A stretch of 64,000 nucleotides of DNA from Portulaca oleracea (GCA_029582165.1 CM055877.1:5571855-5635854), one strand, 5' to 3'; shown: positions 11,901 to 25,936, counted from the stretch's first letter. Numbers and translations are program-made. The notes: generated from the sequence alone by a model not told the origin.

Positions 11901-14900
11901 TCTACAGTTTACCAACCATGCAGCACATCAGGATTGGAGATCTACCTGTACATCCCATACAGGATAATTATGACCCTTGTAACAGACGAGGTTGGCATTT
12001 AGTTTTGTGCTCCATAGCCGCACTGCATACACAATATTCATTGATCGATATATAAATGAGCAGATGCATACAAAGCTGCTAGCGCTAGACTGAATCAGAG
12101 GGCAAATTTGTATCACAAAATATAACAAATGACAAATCAATCAAACAGTTACCAGTAGAATCTGCTGAAGAGGAGAGGATAAAATCTCCAAGGGGGCTAA
12201 AAGAGGCAGAATAAACAGGGCCAGAATGACCTTGAAATAAGGTATATGGCCTTTTAACACCATTTGTGCTCGGTAATTGTTCATTGGTGGCTGCATCACT
12301 TTCACCTGGCTGAGAGGCTGTACAGGAGGCATTGGGAAGGGGGGGGGGGAGACCTTAGTAATGTAAGAGAAAGTCATAAATTCAAAGGATCAAAAGGAAA
12401 GAATTTTGGACTTCTCGGGAACTCACAATTGCCAAGTTGTTGCCCAATTTTCGCCATGTCCCAGACCTGAAAAGGGACAACCGATTTTATAAAATATAAA
12501 TATAAGAAATAAGAAACATAGATATAAATATAATAAATGAGAGGGAGAGGAACAGAAAACCTTCAATGAGGAGTCTGAAAATCCACCAGCAACCAAGGAA
12601 CCATCTTGTGATATGGAGGCGCAGTTCAAACTAACAAATGACAAGATGAAGAACTACTTAGAGCCTAGTCACGACAAAAGATAAGAGAAACAATGAATAG
12701 AATCGTCATCTGTAAAAGAAAAAACCTGTTACCTGTTGTGTGTATTAAGAAATGTGTAGAAGCTCACAGATGGCAGAGACACACTGCTCAACTGCACACG
12801 ATTACGTAGGTCTTCGAGGATAGATTGTTCTACTTCAGTTGGTCTATAGCAATACACCAGAGACACCAAAACCACAAGAATCAGGGATTTAAACTGCACT
12901 CTTTTCTTCTTTTTCTTTTTTTTTGTTGAAAAAAATCAGGTCATCACATGTTTAAAACATTTATGGATTTCCAAGTATAATGAGAAGGTAGTAGATGTAG
13001 CTCATCAGGTTTTGAATAAGAGAAATACATTACGGGCAAACTAAGCTCTGGTTTGACTCTTGGTGCTACTAGTGTAGTGCTAGCCTCAGCACGTGCAGCT
13101 TTCCCGCCAGCAGCCCCAGCTTTGTCTTTTTTTGATTTTTTGACTGATGCACCTTGCTTTCCTCCATCAGCAGATCTTTTCTAGATAAATTGAACAGAAT
13201 ATGTGAATAACACAAAACGTATATGAGCAATGACATGAATAAAGAGGTGGCATCAACACCCACCTTATTTTCTTCATTCTCCCCATCCTTGTTTTCACCA
13301 TCTAACTTCTCAGAATCTGAAAGCAAACCTCCACCCTTCTCCAAGCTGTCCTCTATTGAATCTTCCAGTGTCTATAACAAGAACACAGAAAATAAATGAA
13401 AATGTTTTCGACATTCAACACTACCTCAAAAGATGTTCCCTCATGGTTGTGGAAAACTCACAGAACAACCTTAAATAAACAGTGGACAACACTGCAGTTG
13501 TACCACAATGTAAGCAAATCACTATCAGTCTCACAGTAAATAAACAATGAATGTATTGCACGATTTCAATTCCAAGCTTGGTAAGGGCACGAAAACCAAT
13601 GCTAATGTCATACATCTCCAAATAGTAACACACAATACAATACCAGAGCGGCATTTTCACTGGTCCAATCAAAATGGATTAAACACCCTTTATCTGACCA
13701 AATCCAAGTGTAGCTGGAGCTAAGTTTCCGTTCCTGCAATGGTTTCAAACGGTGGCCAATCCACACTAAAACAGCCACATTGAAAAGATTGTGAAGTTGG
13801 CAGTTGGCTTACTGTGTCTTTGATCCATGACAAGCACGATATGAACACAATTGCCACATTTCACGTCTTTCAGTGCTGCGGCCTAAACTGAAAGTGAACC
13901 CGCAATGGAGACTTCACAGTCAGATCTTATTATTTAAAACTTATTCATGTGTGATTTTCTTTTTCATTGCCTAATCTGGTGGATGGTGCATTCTTCTCCA
14001 TAATCATATGCATTTACCCCTGTGAAGATTACTTTTTTGGTTTGGGAAGCAGCACATGTGGATATTTGATCGGATCTGATGATTTCAAGCCCTACTTTAG
14101 AGAATGGGGCGCTTAAGGGTAACAGAAACTTGAATGTGGCATCAGTGTTTTTGTATTTGTCCCCTTTTGTAAATGGAAAACATCCACTTGGTGTCCTTGC
14201 AATACATTTCTTTTCATTACTTATCAAAAACAAATCCTCTGGCACTTGAAAGACATTTTCATCGAGCTTCCACTTTTGGGAGAAATTTAGCTCTTCCTCT
14301 TTTGATGTGGTCAATTTTGTGGATGACTTTTATTTTGGATTCACATAATTTTTGACGATGCTAACTGAGCATCCCATACTGTGATCTTTTAAACATAATA
14401 TTTTCCTAACAAGAAAAACTTTAATCAGAACATGGAAATTTGGAAATAAAGACCATCTCAGGTTCCCTCATGGCGTCATCCAGCTCTAAAGCGTTAAGCA
14501 TTGGATACACCCATATTACCAATATGCAATTTCTGATGACAGGCGAAAAAAATGACAATGATGGAATAGAGTAGCTCATGCTACTGAGAGAATGGATGAA
14601 AATTTACTTCAATTTCTTACCCCCCATTGAATTTCTCTCTGGTTTATCAGGTTCACAGCATCTTGGCCACCACCAACTAGTGTCACAGCTTCAGCATCCT
14701 CAGATATTGAACCGGGCTGACCAGGAAAAACTGTAAAACAAAAGAGAAGTGCTTCAGACAGACCAATGAGTGTGAAAAGCAGCTATCAAGATGCCACAGA
14801 AGAAGATTGGCTAGTTATAACTTATAAACATCAATAAATTGCCAAATTACTAATATTTTATGACATTTACAGTTTCAGTTATAACAGAACCTCAATAGCT

Positions 14901-17900
14901 TGCACGGACGAACTTTAATGAATTTCCCAGTGAGTCCATGTTCCAAATCTAATGCCCTTGCAAAATTTGCTTTTTGATTACGCTAAGGATGTGATTCCCA
15001 AGAGTTCCCTTATCCTGATATATAACTTGTGTGAAGAGGGGAAATCAGATCCATGGCCTGATTCTCCAACATTCATGGGTTCTTTCACTTAGGCTTAAGA
15101 TTTTGTTATGCAGCCTCAAATCAGTGAGCAAAAAGTTCTTGCAGCCAGGAAAAGGACAACCATAAATGGTCAGAGAAATGAAACGGGACATCCTTTAAAG
15201 TAAAGCTGTGCTATCACAATCAGTTAAAAGCTCTTCACTCAGGCGCCTGTACTGTATAGTTGGAAGTCAAGTGACTCAACTGCACTAGTACGAGTAACAA
15301 TTTTCATTCTTAATTTTGTGGATGAAGTAATGGTTGATGGTGCAAAGGCAAAATAATATTAGTTTCAAGCATTTGTTTTAAGGATGACACTGCAGTGCCC
15401 TCAAAATAATTTGTATCGGTCACTCTTATGTCTATCCTCCCAACTCTCAACTTTATTTTTAAAAAAATGGGAAAAGGGGGAGAAAGCAAGCATGTAAGCA
15501 AGTACCTTGGAAATTGATGTGTTCATTTACAACTCCAAGCATGGTAATCAATTGTGTGTTGTGTAGATACTGAAGCAGAAGCTCATATGAATACTGCAAA
15601 AAGAAGTTTTAGACCAGATTGTCAGACAATTTAACTAATATGCTTTGCTACAGGATCCATATTTAAAAAATTAAAAAGAAAAAAAAACACAGGATCTGGG
15701 ACAAGCTTCATAGTGTCTATATATAAAGGATTTTTGGACGATAATACATTGTACTTTGGGGGTGTTGGCCAATAATGTACCAAACATTTTTCTTGGGCAC
15801 TAATATACTGAACTTTGAGGGTATTGGATATAATGCACTTGAAATGATTCTGGCAGTAACAGACCCGGTGGTGGTCTTATGTGGCAAAAAAAAATTAAAA
15901 TCTTGACCAAACAAATGTCATGTCAGCAAATGCGAACTTGCCCTAAACCAACGTTATTTTATTTAAAAGAAATAGATTTATCTTTGCTTTGTTTGGACAT
16001 GCTTAGATGACATTAATTTTGTGAATATTTTAATATTTTTGCTCCTCGGCCTGCCACGTAAGACCGCAACCGAGTTAGTCATTGTCGGAATTTAATTTTG
16101 TGCATTATTGTCCAACATCCCCAGAGTACAGTATATTATTGTCCAAAAAAGAAGTTTGGTGCATTATTGTCCAACACCCCTAAAGTACAGTATATTATCG
16201 CCCAATAACCCATATATTAAATAGATTATAGGGTGAACAATGAAAAAAGGGAAAAAAAAACAACCAATTAGAAACAAATAGAAAGAGTTCCTCACAAAGA
16301 GAAGCATATAAACAGAACCATGACAGCATAGAAATGCAAGACTAGACAAGTTTTTTCATGTGTTTTCATACAGAAAAAGGTAGATATGCATTAATCAGAA
16401 GCAACGAAAGCTAAAGCTATACACATCCAACATGCAAACTATTTACAAATCTAAAAGGCCGAAAGAAGAATAACAAAAGTTCCCTTCAACCAAAGAGCTG
16501 TGAGTCGTGATTAAATAATCTTTGAATCATCAGAAGAGGCGTAACCACACCCTCAAAAGATATATTGCAAGGACACCAAGGAAATGTCAGCCATTTACAA
16601 AAGGGGCAAGTTCAAAAACACCCATGCCCTCAAGCTCCCACGAAATGATATTATCAACAAAATCCAAAAACTTCAACTTTGTATCACCCTTAGGCACCAC
16701 ATTCCAACGATACAACATCCCCGGAAAATAGAGTTTAAAATAATCAAGGGACATGTTTTTTGTCCTCGAAATTTTCTCGATTACTTTCCTTTGAAGCGGC
16801 CCACCAAATGGCTAAAAGAACCAAATTCCACACATCATGAACGCAACCATTCTACATCCTTCTCCTCCAAGCAACCACAATACTTGCAAATGTGAAAAAA
16901 CACTATTCTTTTTAACTTTCCTACCAAAGAAACCCTACAAAGCCAAGAGACGATCCCTTAATAGAATTAGATCCCATAAAGCTCTAGCAAAATGGCACTG
17001 AAGCACCAAGTGGTTTGGTGAATCCCCTTCCTCTTGCACATAAATCAACTATTCACCAAGATCCTTTTTGACGAGTAATCAAAACAAGTATTAAAGGACA
17101 CCATGGGGATGTCACGCAAATACAAAACGAGGCTTGAACAAAAGTACAAAAAGCCAAGACCCCTTAAGCTCTATAAAGTTGTATTAATGTACAAAATCCA
17201 AAATAGCTCTTTACCTATCCCCCAACCGTCTTTTGAAAACTATTGGTAGTCACAGTACCCTCACGAGATGCCTCCCTAAAAAAATTACTTCAAAAGAAGC
17301 CAAAGATTTGCAAATAATCTTCCAATGGAAACAATGAAGAAGTGGATGTGAAGGAGAAGAAGGTAAAGACACATGAAACAAGCTATTTATAGAAGGGACT
17401 GATGGTGAATACCCCTTCAGACATACAATCCATTTAATTGCGTCAAGACAAATTGGCAGCTATTAATCCCATTGAACTCAATAAGAAAGCAAACAAGAGT
17501 AACATCCAAAAAGACATCCTAGTAAAAATAGGTGAACAAACTTGAGAACCACATACTAGTTCAAAATAAGCAACCGCAACCACAGTCTAAAGCTCCCACT
17601 AAAGCTTGTTCTTGCTTGGGTGGCCACCAAAGAAAATATACCCACCGTGACAAGTTTAAAAGAAGAAACCTTGTGATGGAAAGTAGGTCTCCACCCTACA
17701 AAAGGAGGCTTGAACAGAAAACAAAAGGCTTCAATCCCTTAAACTCTCACAATAATTTTATCCACAAAATCCAATAGTCTCACTCTTTAACATGATATAA
17801 ACCTTGATGTCAACTACACAATGATCTCAAAACCCCCTAGAGGCATCTAGCTATCCACCCACGAGTCCCTCCAACCTTTCCACTACAGGATCCCAAATTC

Positions 17901-20900
17901 TCAAATCCTTGAATCTTCCTCTAAAAGGAACGCCAAATACGACGTAGAAGAAACATACGGCCATACTACTTGAACATCTCTTTACACAAACTAATTTACA
18001 GTGAACTTCCTACTTGAATTAGGAGACGAAAAGATGTCATTAATCTTTCAAGAGCTGTCTTAATGTTAGACAACAAAGCCAACAGATTGAACGCACGTTT
18101 CTTTTCCAAATTCCAGTTTCTTAGAAAGTTAATTCCAGTGGTATTGATTACCATTCCAATATACCACATCTTGAACAAATGCCTCTTTCCACTTCACCAT
18201 CTTGAAAAGAAACATTGAGACTTTGGAGATTGATCTCCACAACATACGTCATGCCAAAAATGAGACCACCCATAATAGACCTCCAACAGCCAACCCCATG
18301 GGCAAGAGTCAGCTTCTCACTCCACCAACCATGCCTTTGAGGTCCATACGTTGTCACAATTACCTTTCTCCACAAAGCATCCCCTTATTTAGCAAACCTC
18401 CAAAGCCATTTACCCTTGAGAGCCTCATTCATCTTACGAAGATGTCTAATACCAAGCCACCTCAATTGTAGGACAGCAGACATCATCCCATCAAACCCAA
18501 AGAAATCCCTCACTTCTAAAACACTCACTTTAAAAGTGTGGAAAGGAAAAGCTAGGAAGCATAAATAGATAGGAGAAGGATGGCTTGTAGCACAGAAAGA
18601 TGCTAAACGAGTGTAGAAAGATAGCAAAAGACATTCAATTTTAGATATGTCAAACTGAAAAACAGCGTAACAAACTTTGACTTTCTAGGATAGAGCTCTG
18701 TCCCTTGATGATTTCAAACTCTACTATGTATAACTGGAGTTTGGAGCTTAAGGGCGATAGAAACTCAATTTTTTTTATTTTATCGAGAATATTATTGATG
18801 AAAGCCTGAGGTCATACTATTCTTGTACTTGCCTCCTTAGCAAATAGGCAACATCCCAATAATGTGTTATAAAACAAATTTTAAAAAAACAAGCCAACAC
18901 GAATTGTCAATATACCAGCAGAAACAATACGAGCAAATTATATATCTTGTTATAACCTGTTGACTCTACAAATATCATCATGCTAAAAGAGTACATAAGA
19001 CAAATTGCCATTATGCCCCGGACTAACCATCATGATGAATAAGCAAATCATACATGGATCGCTCCTAGACTTAGCTCACAAAGATACATTGTTGTGACAT
19101 GGAAGGCAATAGTTGGAAAGGACAACAGTAAGTTCGCTCAAAAAGGATCTTCATAGTGGAATTAACATGAATTTTTTGGACATTGTAGATAGGATCATGT
19201 ATGAGAGCTTGAGGGTGTGTTGATTTTTTTGTTCTTTCCCATTTTGTACATGGATAGCACCCCCATTGGTGTCTCCCATATGCAATATTTTGATTACTTA
19301 CCGAAATCAAATTATCAAATAATGTCCACTACACTACACCAGTACCGCCTTGCTTGACAGCATTGACTCCAAGACCTGAAACCCAAACTTAATGAACCGA
19401 ACTAACACCCAAAGTAAGCTAACTCAATTGGACTTGAATGACCTAAACTAAAGAAAACCTTATAGAATCTTTTCCTCTAAAGCTTTTTATTTATTTTATT
19501 AACACAACAGTGTTACTAAACCAAACAAACGGACCCAAATTCCACGCGAGCCAAGAAGGACGTAACCCAAACCAAAGGTAAACCAAATTTCATCAACTTG
19601 AACAATGACCCAGTTCAAAATTGACTTGATCCCCAAAACCCACCTAAAAAAACCTTGTCCTGACTATGTATTTGGAAATAAAATCACAAATAAAGCCGCT
19701 TGGAAGATTCATGAATAGTTTGGATAAGTTTGGGCTCTTATGATAGATATGATGAAGACACTTGGCGAGCAATACCATTCCTACATTGGAAATTCACACA
19801 AAAATCTAACAAATTCTCAAGTATTTCAATTCAATAATGTTCAAGTACATAGTCTGCCAAATCCCACATAAGAGGCTTAAATAGACACGAGTCCTAGGGA
19901 ATTAGGAAACCTAAAGATATCCTCAATAAATCATATAAACTATAATAGGATAAATTATATAACCTAATACTTTGTCTCTTTATTAGGCTATCTAAGATAA
20001 ATGATAAAATAAATACAAAATAATTATAAAATGCAATAAAAAGACAAAATCTTCCTCAAAACTCCTAAAAAGCTATTGCATACCTTCCCTCATTCTCATC
20101 TTACATACATTGTGAGTAACTTCTATTCACATATAACCAGTGTAAAACTTCTCCTCTAATACTTCTTTTGTGAGATTGCCCCGCCTAATATGTATGCTTT
20201 TGTGGCAAACTTTAATAAACAGAAGGATGGATGCAATTCATTAAGGAGACCACGATGAAGGTCACCCTTTTCAATTATCCGTTATACACCCCCCCCCCCA
20301 CCCACCCAAAAAAAATAAAGAAATAAAGAAATTACACAATATGAGTCATCTGAAGACCTTCATATAGTCACCCTCACAAGAGTCATTCACCATAAATCTT
20401 TCAATTCTTTCAATTCAAGGAGAATTAAGAACCAAAATGAAGTGTGGAAGTTAACTATAAATAAGGCTTGCACAAAAATAGTGTGCACATCCATGCATGT
20501 CCAACACTTTGAAGCGAATTAGAGGAGCATTGACAATAGGGCATATGGTACATGTGATCTCGTTATATACATTTGTGTTTTGTCTGTATGCACATTGCAT
20601 GTGTGCAGTGCATCTCTCTCTATCTATCCACCTACATGCACGTCTATCCATGTGTACAAGTGTGTGCCACTGAGTGTCAGTGTACATGTGAGAGAGAGAC
20701 AAGTGTGAGCACGCACACCCGAAGACAGAGTATGTGCTACCAATAAGACATTAATGCTTTCAACTGTTTCCTGAGAAGGGAACATGAAGCTCAGCAGAAA
20801 CTTTCCCGCCAAATGTCAGAGCAAACACGTACTGCTGCTCCAGCTTATCTAACACTTCAACTCAGTTACTTTGTCCCATAATATTTGTTGCTTACGTTCC

Positions 20901-23900
20901 CAATAACATCTGAATGACTAGTTTAGTGATCTTGCCTATACTAATTGTATTTCTTCTCTGTGTATACAGTTCCAATGACATATATTTAACAGATAATTTT
21001 GTTGATGAACTCAAAATTTACTTTCTTGATATTCCCTCTAAACCCCAAAAGTTACAATCAAAATGGAACAAAGGGAAATCATTTCTTCTGTTCTAAAGGA
21101 GGTTAAGACTAGAAAGAACCTGACAGATCTTGATATTTACTTTGCTCTGCCTTAATGTGTGAGCAAACTCCATCTCCTGAACAACAAGCAACAGTTGAAG
21201 GATAAACAAAACAGACACTTTCAAAGATGCCCATAAAAATAAGCAACAATAGCCTGATAGAAAATCTTGAAGTGCAGCTAACCTCTAAATGGGATGGAGA
21301 AAGAACACCTTCTAACTTTTGCAGGTCTCTCTGGTGCATAGTTTCATGGTCTTCACGAAAGGTGTTGAAGAAATTACGGGCTGCAGAATCATGTTCTTGT
21401 TAGAAATCACCAATACCAGCAGTATTACAGAAGTTTTAAAAACGAAATAGACTACTGGTTTACAGCTCTCGCTAGAGAAAGATAAGAAGAAACCTCACCT
21501 TCCTGTAGATGCCCTTTCGCAACGAGATCCATGAAACAATGAATAAATACTGGATAAAGCACCCGGAGCAATTCATGCTGTTAAGGATACCAAAGCAAGA
21601 ATGAAAAATGAGCCTTTAGTTAAATATTTTATTATTTATGTAACGAAAATGTAATATATAGTGAAAGAATGATCAAATGCAAGCTACAAAGAAAATGCAA
21701 TTTACAGCTAGCATCCTACAAAAGAAAAAGAGGAAGTGATAAATTCCCCATTACCCCAAATATAAAGTATCAGTGAAGTTGCCTTTCAAAAGTGCTATAA
21801 AGGAGTTTTACACCCTCAAATGCTCAGCAGTTTCTTTCTCTCCAAAAAGTTCAACAAATCACATAAGTTACAACCATGTCAATCATCTTCTCCCTATTCA
21901 CCTTCCCACCAAAGAAACCCTCCCATGCCTGCTGTTAAACAAATAATCTTCTAAAGTTATTTTTCACCATTTATTGGCAGCGGACATAATTTTTTTACCA
22001 TTTAACTACTGTCGCACACTTCCCTTGTGTGACTTTAAATGGTAAAAGAAGAACACTCAAAAATCAATTCAACTTGAAAACAACCAACATCTGGGAGCAG
22101 CTATCTTGTGGAGACACTTTGCATCAAGTAGCCATAACCCCCCCCCCCCCAAAAAAAAAAAAAAACAACACACACGGGAGTACAAGAAACAGAGGGTACA
22201 AGTCACGGGATAGTTACAAAAACATCATCACCTAACTCCCACAGCCTTTTAACCTTGAACAAAAACCAGCAAATGATACAGATCACAAATGTTCTAGGAA
22301 GTAGATAAGAGTGGGGAAGAGGGAACTCACTCTATATAAATCCAGTGAGTTGTAAGCCCATGATCTCAGCTTGCTGTATCCATCGTGGTATTGCGCAGGG
22401 AGGCTCTCTGCCCTGGCAACAATACAAGAAATTTGCCCATGGTTTCCAAAGTCAATAGCCCATAGAGTTTAATAATTGGAAGAAAGATGAAAGATGTAAT
22501 ACTTGACCACCAACAATGACCATCATGGTACAAGCCGTTTCTGTTCACATGGAAAAACCACACACGATACATAAAAGAGTACCGTTTCATCACTTTTAAA
22601 GCTTGACGTTATTGCATTTATGAAAGCACCAGGGAAAGAAATTATGCCGGACACATCCAGCATTATGAAGGGGATGTGAAAATTCATCTACTCACTCTTG
22701 CAATCCATTCACTAGGAGAGGGCATGGCACTCATATTAGCAAAAATTTTCCCTGACAATTTACACAACCCAGCCACTGCACACTCCATTGGTACGAATAC
22801 AAAGTTTTCACAATATCTTACCCCTATCAAAAGGCCTTCTTGTTCTTGGCTAAACTAACCTTCTTTTCTATAGTCAATTGATACGCTTCTTAAAGACAAA
22901 GGGTTTTAAAGTATATTGAACCTCTTCGGCAACAGTTTTTGGTACAATTCTACCTGAAAAATCCCCTCTTGATTCACAAACAACCTCTAAACCAAATCTT
23001 TCAACTGAAATACCACTACTCTAAACCAAAAGTAAGGATTCAAATTTCACAAAATAATCAAAAAATAATTCTGTAGTTTTTTTATAGGAAAAAGATATAT
23101 ATTAATAATAGAATTTAAAGGAATGTTGCACAACTAGCACCATACAAAGCTATGTACAACAAAAAACAAACTGTCCACAAAAAAAAAGAAAAAAAAATTG
23201 TAGTTATAATTGCAATATTAGCTTAATCACATTATATCCCTTCCAAGTATACAGTTTCACAACATGTAGTCAATTGATCCGCTTCTTAATGAAAAAGAGT
23301 TTTTTAAGTATATTGAACCTCTTGGCAAACTGTGGCCAGTATAATTCTACCTGAAAATTCCTCTCTTGATCCACAAACAACCACCAAAACCAAAACTTTC
23401 AACGCAAATACCGCTGCCCTAAACAATCTTAATATTATGGAAGAAACCCTAAACCTTAAATCTAAAACGACAAACGACAAACATTATGGACAAATAATCA
23501 AAAAACAATTTTGTAGCTATGATTGCAATACAAGCTTAATCGCATTACATCCCCTACAAATTCCAACCAAACACCAGTCCCAAAAAAAACCCTAAAAAGC
23601 ACACAACTAAGTGATACAGGAAGTCAATATCAAAATTTGGCAACAAATAGCTCGAAACCAAATTGAAGAGCGTAAGTAGAGAGAGGGATAGAAAACCCTA
23701 AATCGAAAATTCCCCTCTTGATTCATAAACAACCACCAAAACCAAAACTTTGAACGCAAATACCTCATAACACTTCCCTAAACCGAATGTAAGGCTTCAA
23801 ATTTCACAAAATATTCGAAGAACAACTCTGTAGTCATGATTGCAATACAATGCCCAACCACATTACATCCCAAACCAAACACCAGTCCAAGAAAAACCCT

Positions 23901-24202
23901 AAAAAGCACACAACTAAAGGATCAAGTAACTAAAGCTCAAAATTCCGCAACGAAATCAGACCTGAATTCCAGCACAAAACCAAATCAAAGAGCATAATTA
24001 GAGAGAGTGAGAGAAATTACTCGGAAGAGAATGATAAGATAAGCTTGGAAACATCAGGATCAGTTTGGGAATCCGAAGATGAGTTTTTCGACAGTTGCTG
24101 CTGCTGCTTCTGCTGTTCTTCTTGAAAAGCAAGCTCGGTTTGTTTGAAACCCTTCTTCTTCAGATACGCAATCACCGCCTTCTCAATCTCATCTTCCTCC
24201 AT
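8936..24202 (-). CDS. TAF5: TFIID subunit 5 (TAF5), LisH/NTD2/WD40 protein
   Basis: WD40 subunit of the general transcription factor TFIID, nuclear. Nineteen exons were joined by splice sites and phase: 24021-24202, 22331-22412, 21499-21577, 21283-21380, 21120-21176, 15506-15593, 14621-14730, 13264-13371, 13029-13180, 12733-12843, 12561-12630, 12427-12466, 12153-12317, 11946-12022, 11685-11801, 11108-11373, 9709-9804, 9528-9600 and 8936-8989. The product is 674 aa, close to known plant TAF5. The N terminus is LisH-like (AVIAYLKKKGFKQTE). Residues about 61-195 match the NTD2 domain (SKLRSWAYNSLDLYR, HELLRVLYPVFIHCFMDLVA). A charged Lys/Ser linker follows, then WD repeats from about 338 to the end, including TGSSDKTVRLWDVQTGECV. 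The last intron appears to start with GC (GCAAGT) rather than GT. Two small exon edges (exons 9 and 18) rest on homology and phase. Confidence 0.92.
9527..9527 (-). other. GC splice donor of last TAF5 intron
   Basis: On the minus strand exon 18 ends ACG and is followed by GCAAGT, the usual GC-donor consensus. Splicing there to the AG before 8989 gives PVYSLT joined to FSRRNLLFGAGVLSKP in frame, the length expected from relatives. The alternative GT at CCA|GTTTAT also keeps frame but drops five residues. Confidence 0.6.
13990..14330 (-). repeat. LINE 3'-end fragment in TAF5 intron 7
   Basis: The segment around 14160-14215 (reverse complement of a TTGCAAGGACACCAAG...CATTTACAAAAGG block) recurs in altered form at 16560, 17090, 19240 and 30050. 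It has the look of plant L1-type LINE 3' ends, with a direct-repeat tail resembling a poly-A or TCAAAAA end. Orientation differs from the 16560 copy. This is a short 5'-truncated insertion and no coding domain remains. Confidence 0.45.
15728..16211. mobile_element. Mutator-like MITE in TAF5 intron 5
   Basis: About 484 bp with long terminal inverted repeats. The left GGATTTTTGGACGATAATAC pairs with a right end whose reverse complement reads GGGTTATTGGGCGATAATAT, continuing for about 55 bp. The flanks ATATATAAA and ATATATTAAA look like an imperfect 9-10 bp target duplication, which points to a Mutator-type origin. Confidence 0.65.
16530..17960 (-). repeat. Repeated LINE 3'-end fragments
   Basis: Three related blocks begin near 16558, 17076 and 17690. 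Each carries the reverse complement of a GACACCA-GGGATGTC-type motif followed by TACAAAA and then AAATCCAA-rich sequence. They look like the 3' untranslated ends of L1-type LINEs inserted on the minus strand, adjacent to the pol remnant at 18.0-18.65 kb. Boundaries are approximate. Confidence 0.5.
17990..18640 (-). pseudogene. LINE reverse-transcriptase C-terminal remnant
   Basis: Two overlapping minus-strand frames carry the well-known plant L1-type pol tail: LGIRHLRKMNEALKGKWLWR, then ALWRKVIVTTYGPQ and TLAHGVGCWRSIM. After further shifts comes LELEKKRAFNLLALLS. Frameshifts break the sequence at least twice and the catalytic reverse-transcriptase core is not present. It is a decayed 5'-truncated insertion inside TAF5 intron 5. 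Confidence 0.75.
22873..24010. repeat. Degenerate three-copy tandem repeat in TAF5 intron 1
   Basis: Related blocks of about 350-400 bp recur, starting with GTCAATTGAT-CGCTTCTTAA at about 22874 and 23269. The phrase CCCCTCTTGATTCA(C/T)AAACAAC follows at about 22970, 23358 and 23715. Copies differ by many substitutions and indels. The last copy runs up to the exon 1 splice donor, so the duplication may have involved the start of the gene. Confidence 0.6.
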
Positions 24203-24986
24203 TGTCGAACTCCTCGAATCGAGTTCTACTAATGCTGCTGCTCCTTCCGATTTTCTTCCTCCAATTCCACTCTTATTTTCCAGCGAAATTCAAAATCGGA
24301 ACTTTTGACATACAGCAACTGAGCGGCGGAGATGGGACGTGCGAAGATTGTAGTCACGGCGGCGCTCTGGGTGGTCGCCGGTAGGAGGTCGGCTGTGCGG
24401 AAGGAGTGAAGGGAGGAGCAGAGGAGCAAAGCACGAACGAGTCGAGCAGCACTCAACACTGGCGATTTGCAGCCAAATACCTTTAACAATAAATAATTGT
24501 TTTTTGGCGGAATAAAAATAAGGAAAATTGGATTAAGAATCACTGCTTTCAGTTTTTATATCCTAAACATGTCAAGGTAGATTTTGATACCATTATAATA
24601 TAATTTTTATTTTTATTTTTTACCACTAGAATATAAAAATAAAATAGATTTTATTGACATTCAAAAGATAAAAGTAAGGATTATTAGAATACAATTTTCT
24701 GTTAAAATAATTTAGAAATTGAAAAAAAAAATTATTACAGAATTCCGAGGGCTTCTAAAATCTAAAAACAAGTTAAGGTAATTGTTTTTGTGAGTTCCAA
24801 AATGTTGTACTCCCTCAGGCGCTATATTACACCGGTTTTTTAATGTCACTTTTTTATTGAAATTTTTCTATCACATATTTTGTTAAAAAATTACAACAGA
24901 TACTTTTATGATAGTAACTTTTATTATTGATCCAATAATAGTACTTTTATATAATAGAAGTATATAACATTATACAATAAATTACT

Positions 24987-25936
24987 AAAAGGTACCCTAT
25001 ATTTTGCGTTATCTATTTTTAGGGGACTATATATTATTGAAAATAATTTCTAGGTACTCTGTGTTTTGTAGTACCTATTTTCTGGTGACAAATTATCTTT
25101 TAGTTTTATTATAAGATCCCCAAGATTATGTAAAATTGCAAAAATATCCCTACCTTGATAAAAGTTTGTCAATTTATATTTCCACCTGCATTACTATTTT
25201 TTTTTTGAAACCTGCATTACTATTTGTTTTAAAGAAGGAAAATTGGATTTAAATAATCTGAACTTTAGGCCATAGTAGACTAATAATTTGAACTTTAGAT
25301 TTGGTTCTAAATAATTTGAACTTTGATCCCCTTGGATTCTAGAAGACGCCACGTAGCAGTGAACTTAATCATGCGGGATGACGTCGACGACGGCACGTGT
25401 TCAGGCTTTTTAGTTGTGCCATGTCACCATCGTTGTCATCATCCCACCGAGTTAAATTCAACTTAACTCGGTGGTGTGCTACTAGAATCCAAGGGGGTCA
25501 AAATTCAAATTATTTATAACCAAATTTAAAGTTCAAATTATTTAGTCTACTATGGCTCAAAGTTCGGATTATTTAAATCCAATTTCCCTTTAAAGAATTA
25601 GCATCTCCATATTTTTCATTGACAAGGTCTAATAATTTGTTTTAAAGAATTACTATATGTTCTGCATTACTATTTGCTTTGATACCAAATGAAAAATATG
25701 GAGATGCTAGTTCCTTAAAACAAATAGTAATACAGGTGGAAATATAAATTGATAAGTTTTTATGAAGGTAGGGATATTTTTTACAATTTTACATAGTCTC
25801 GGGGATCTTGTAATAAATTTAAAATATAATTTGTCACTAGAAAATAGGTGTTACAAAACACAGGGTACCTAGAAATTATTTTCAATAATATGGTCTCCTA
25901 AAAATAGATACTGCAAAACATAGGGTACCTTTTAGT
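24987..25936. mobile_element. Foldback element with long inverted repeats
   Basis: Left ACTAAAAGGTACCCTATATT pairs with a right end whose reverse complement is ACTAAAAGGTACCCTATGTT. Similarity continues for well over 100 bp (both arms share ATCTATTTTTAGG, GAAAATAATTTCTAGGTAC and GACAAATTAT). The target duplication is unclear. Its centre contains the element at 25237-25588. Confidence 0.7.
25237..25588. mobile_element. 352-bp Mutator-like MITE with 9-bp target duplication
   Basis: GGAAAATTGGATTTAAATAA at the left pairs with TTATTTAAATCCAATTTCCC at the right. The exact flanking duplication TTTAAAGAA is at 25228-25236 and 25589-25597. Each arm contains repeats of AATAATCTGAACTTT type. A 9-bp duplication fits Mutator-derived elements. 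A relative is at 29262-29624. Confidence 0.85.

Larger units (their letters stand above)
15594..21119 (-). other. 5.5-kb TAF5 intron 5 filled with transposon debris
   Basis: This intron separates the exon ending in KVNIKICQ from the one starting YSYELLLQYL. It holds a MITE (15728-16211), several truncated LINE ends and a reverse-transcriptase C-terminal remnant (16.5-19.3 kb). It also has a C-rich tract near 20287 and a GT/GAGA-rich segment at about 20540-20720. No independent gene is supported. Confidence 0.7.

Noticed and set aside
24229..24543. Open frame upstream of TAF5
   Set aside because: It is in the TAF5 promoter/5' UTR region, starts without good context and has no recognisable domain.
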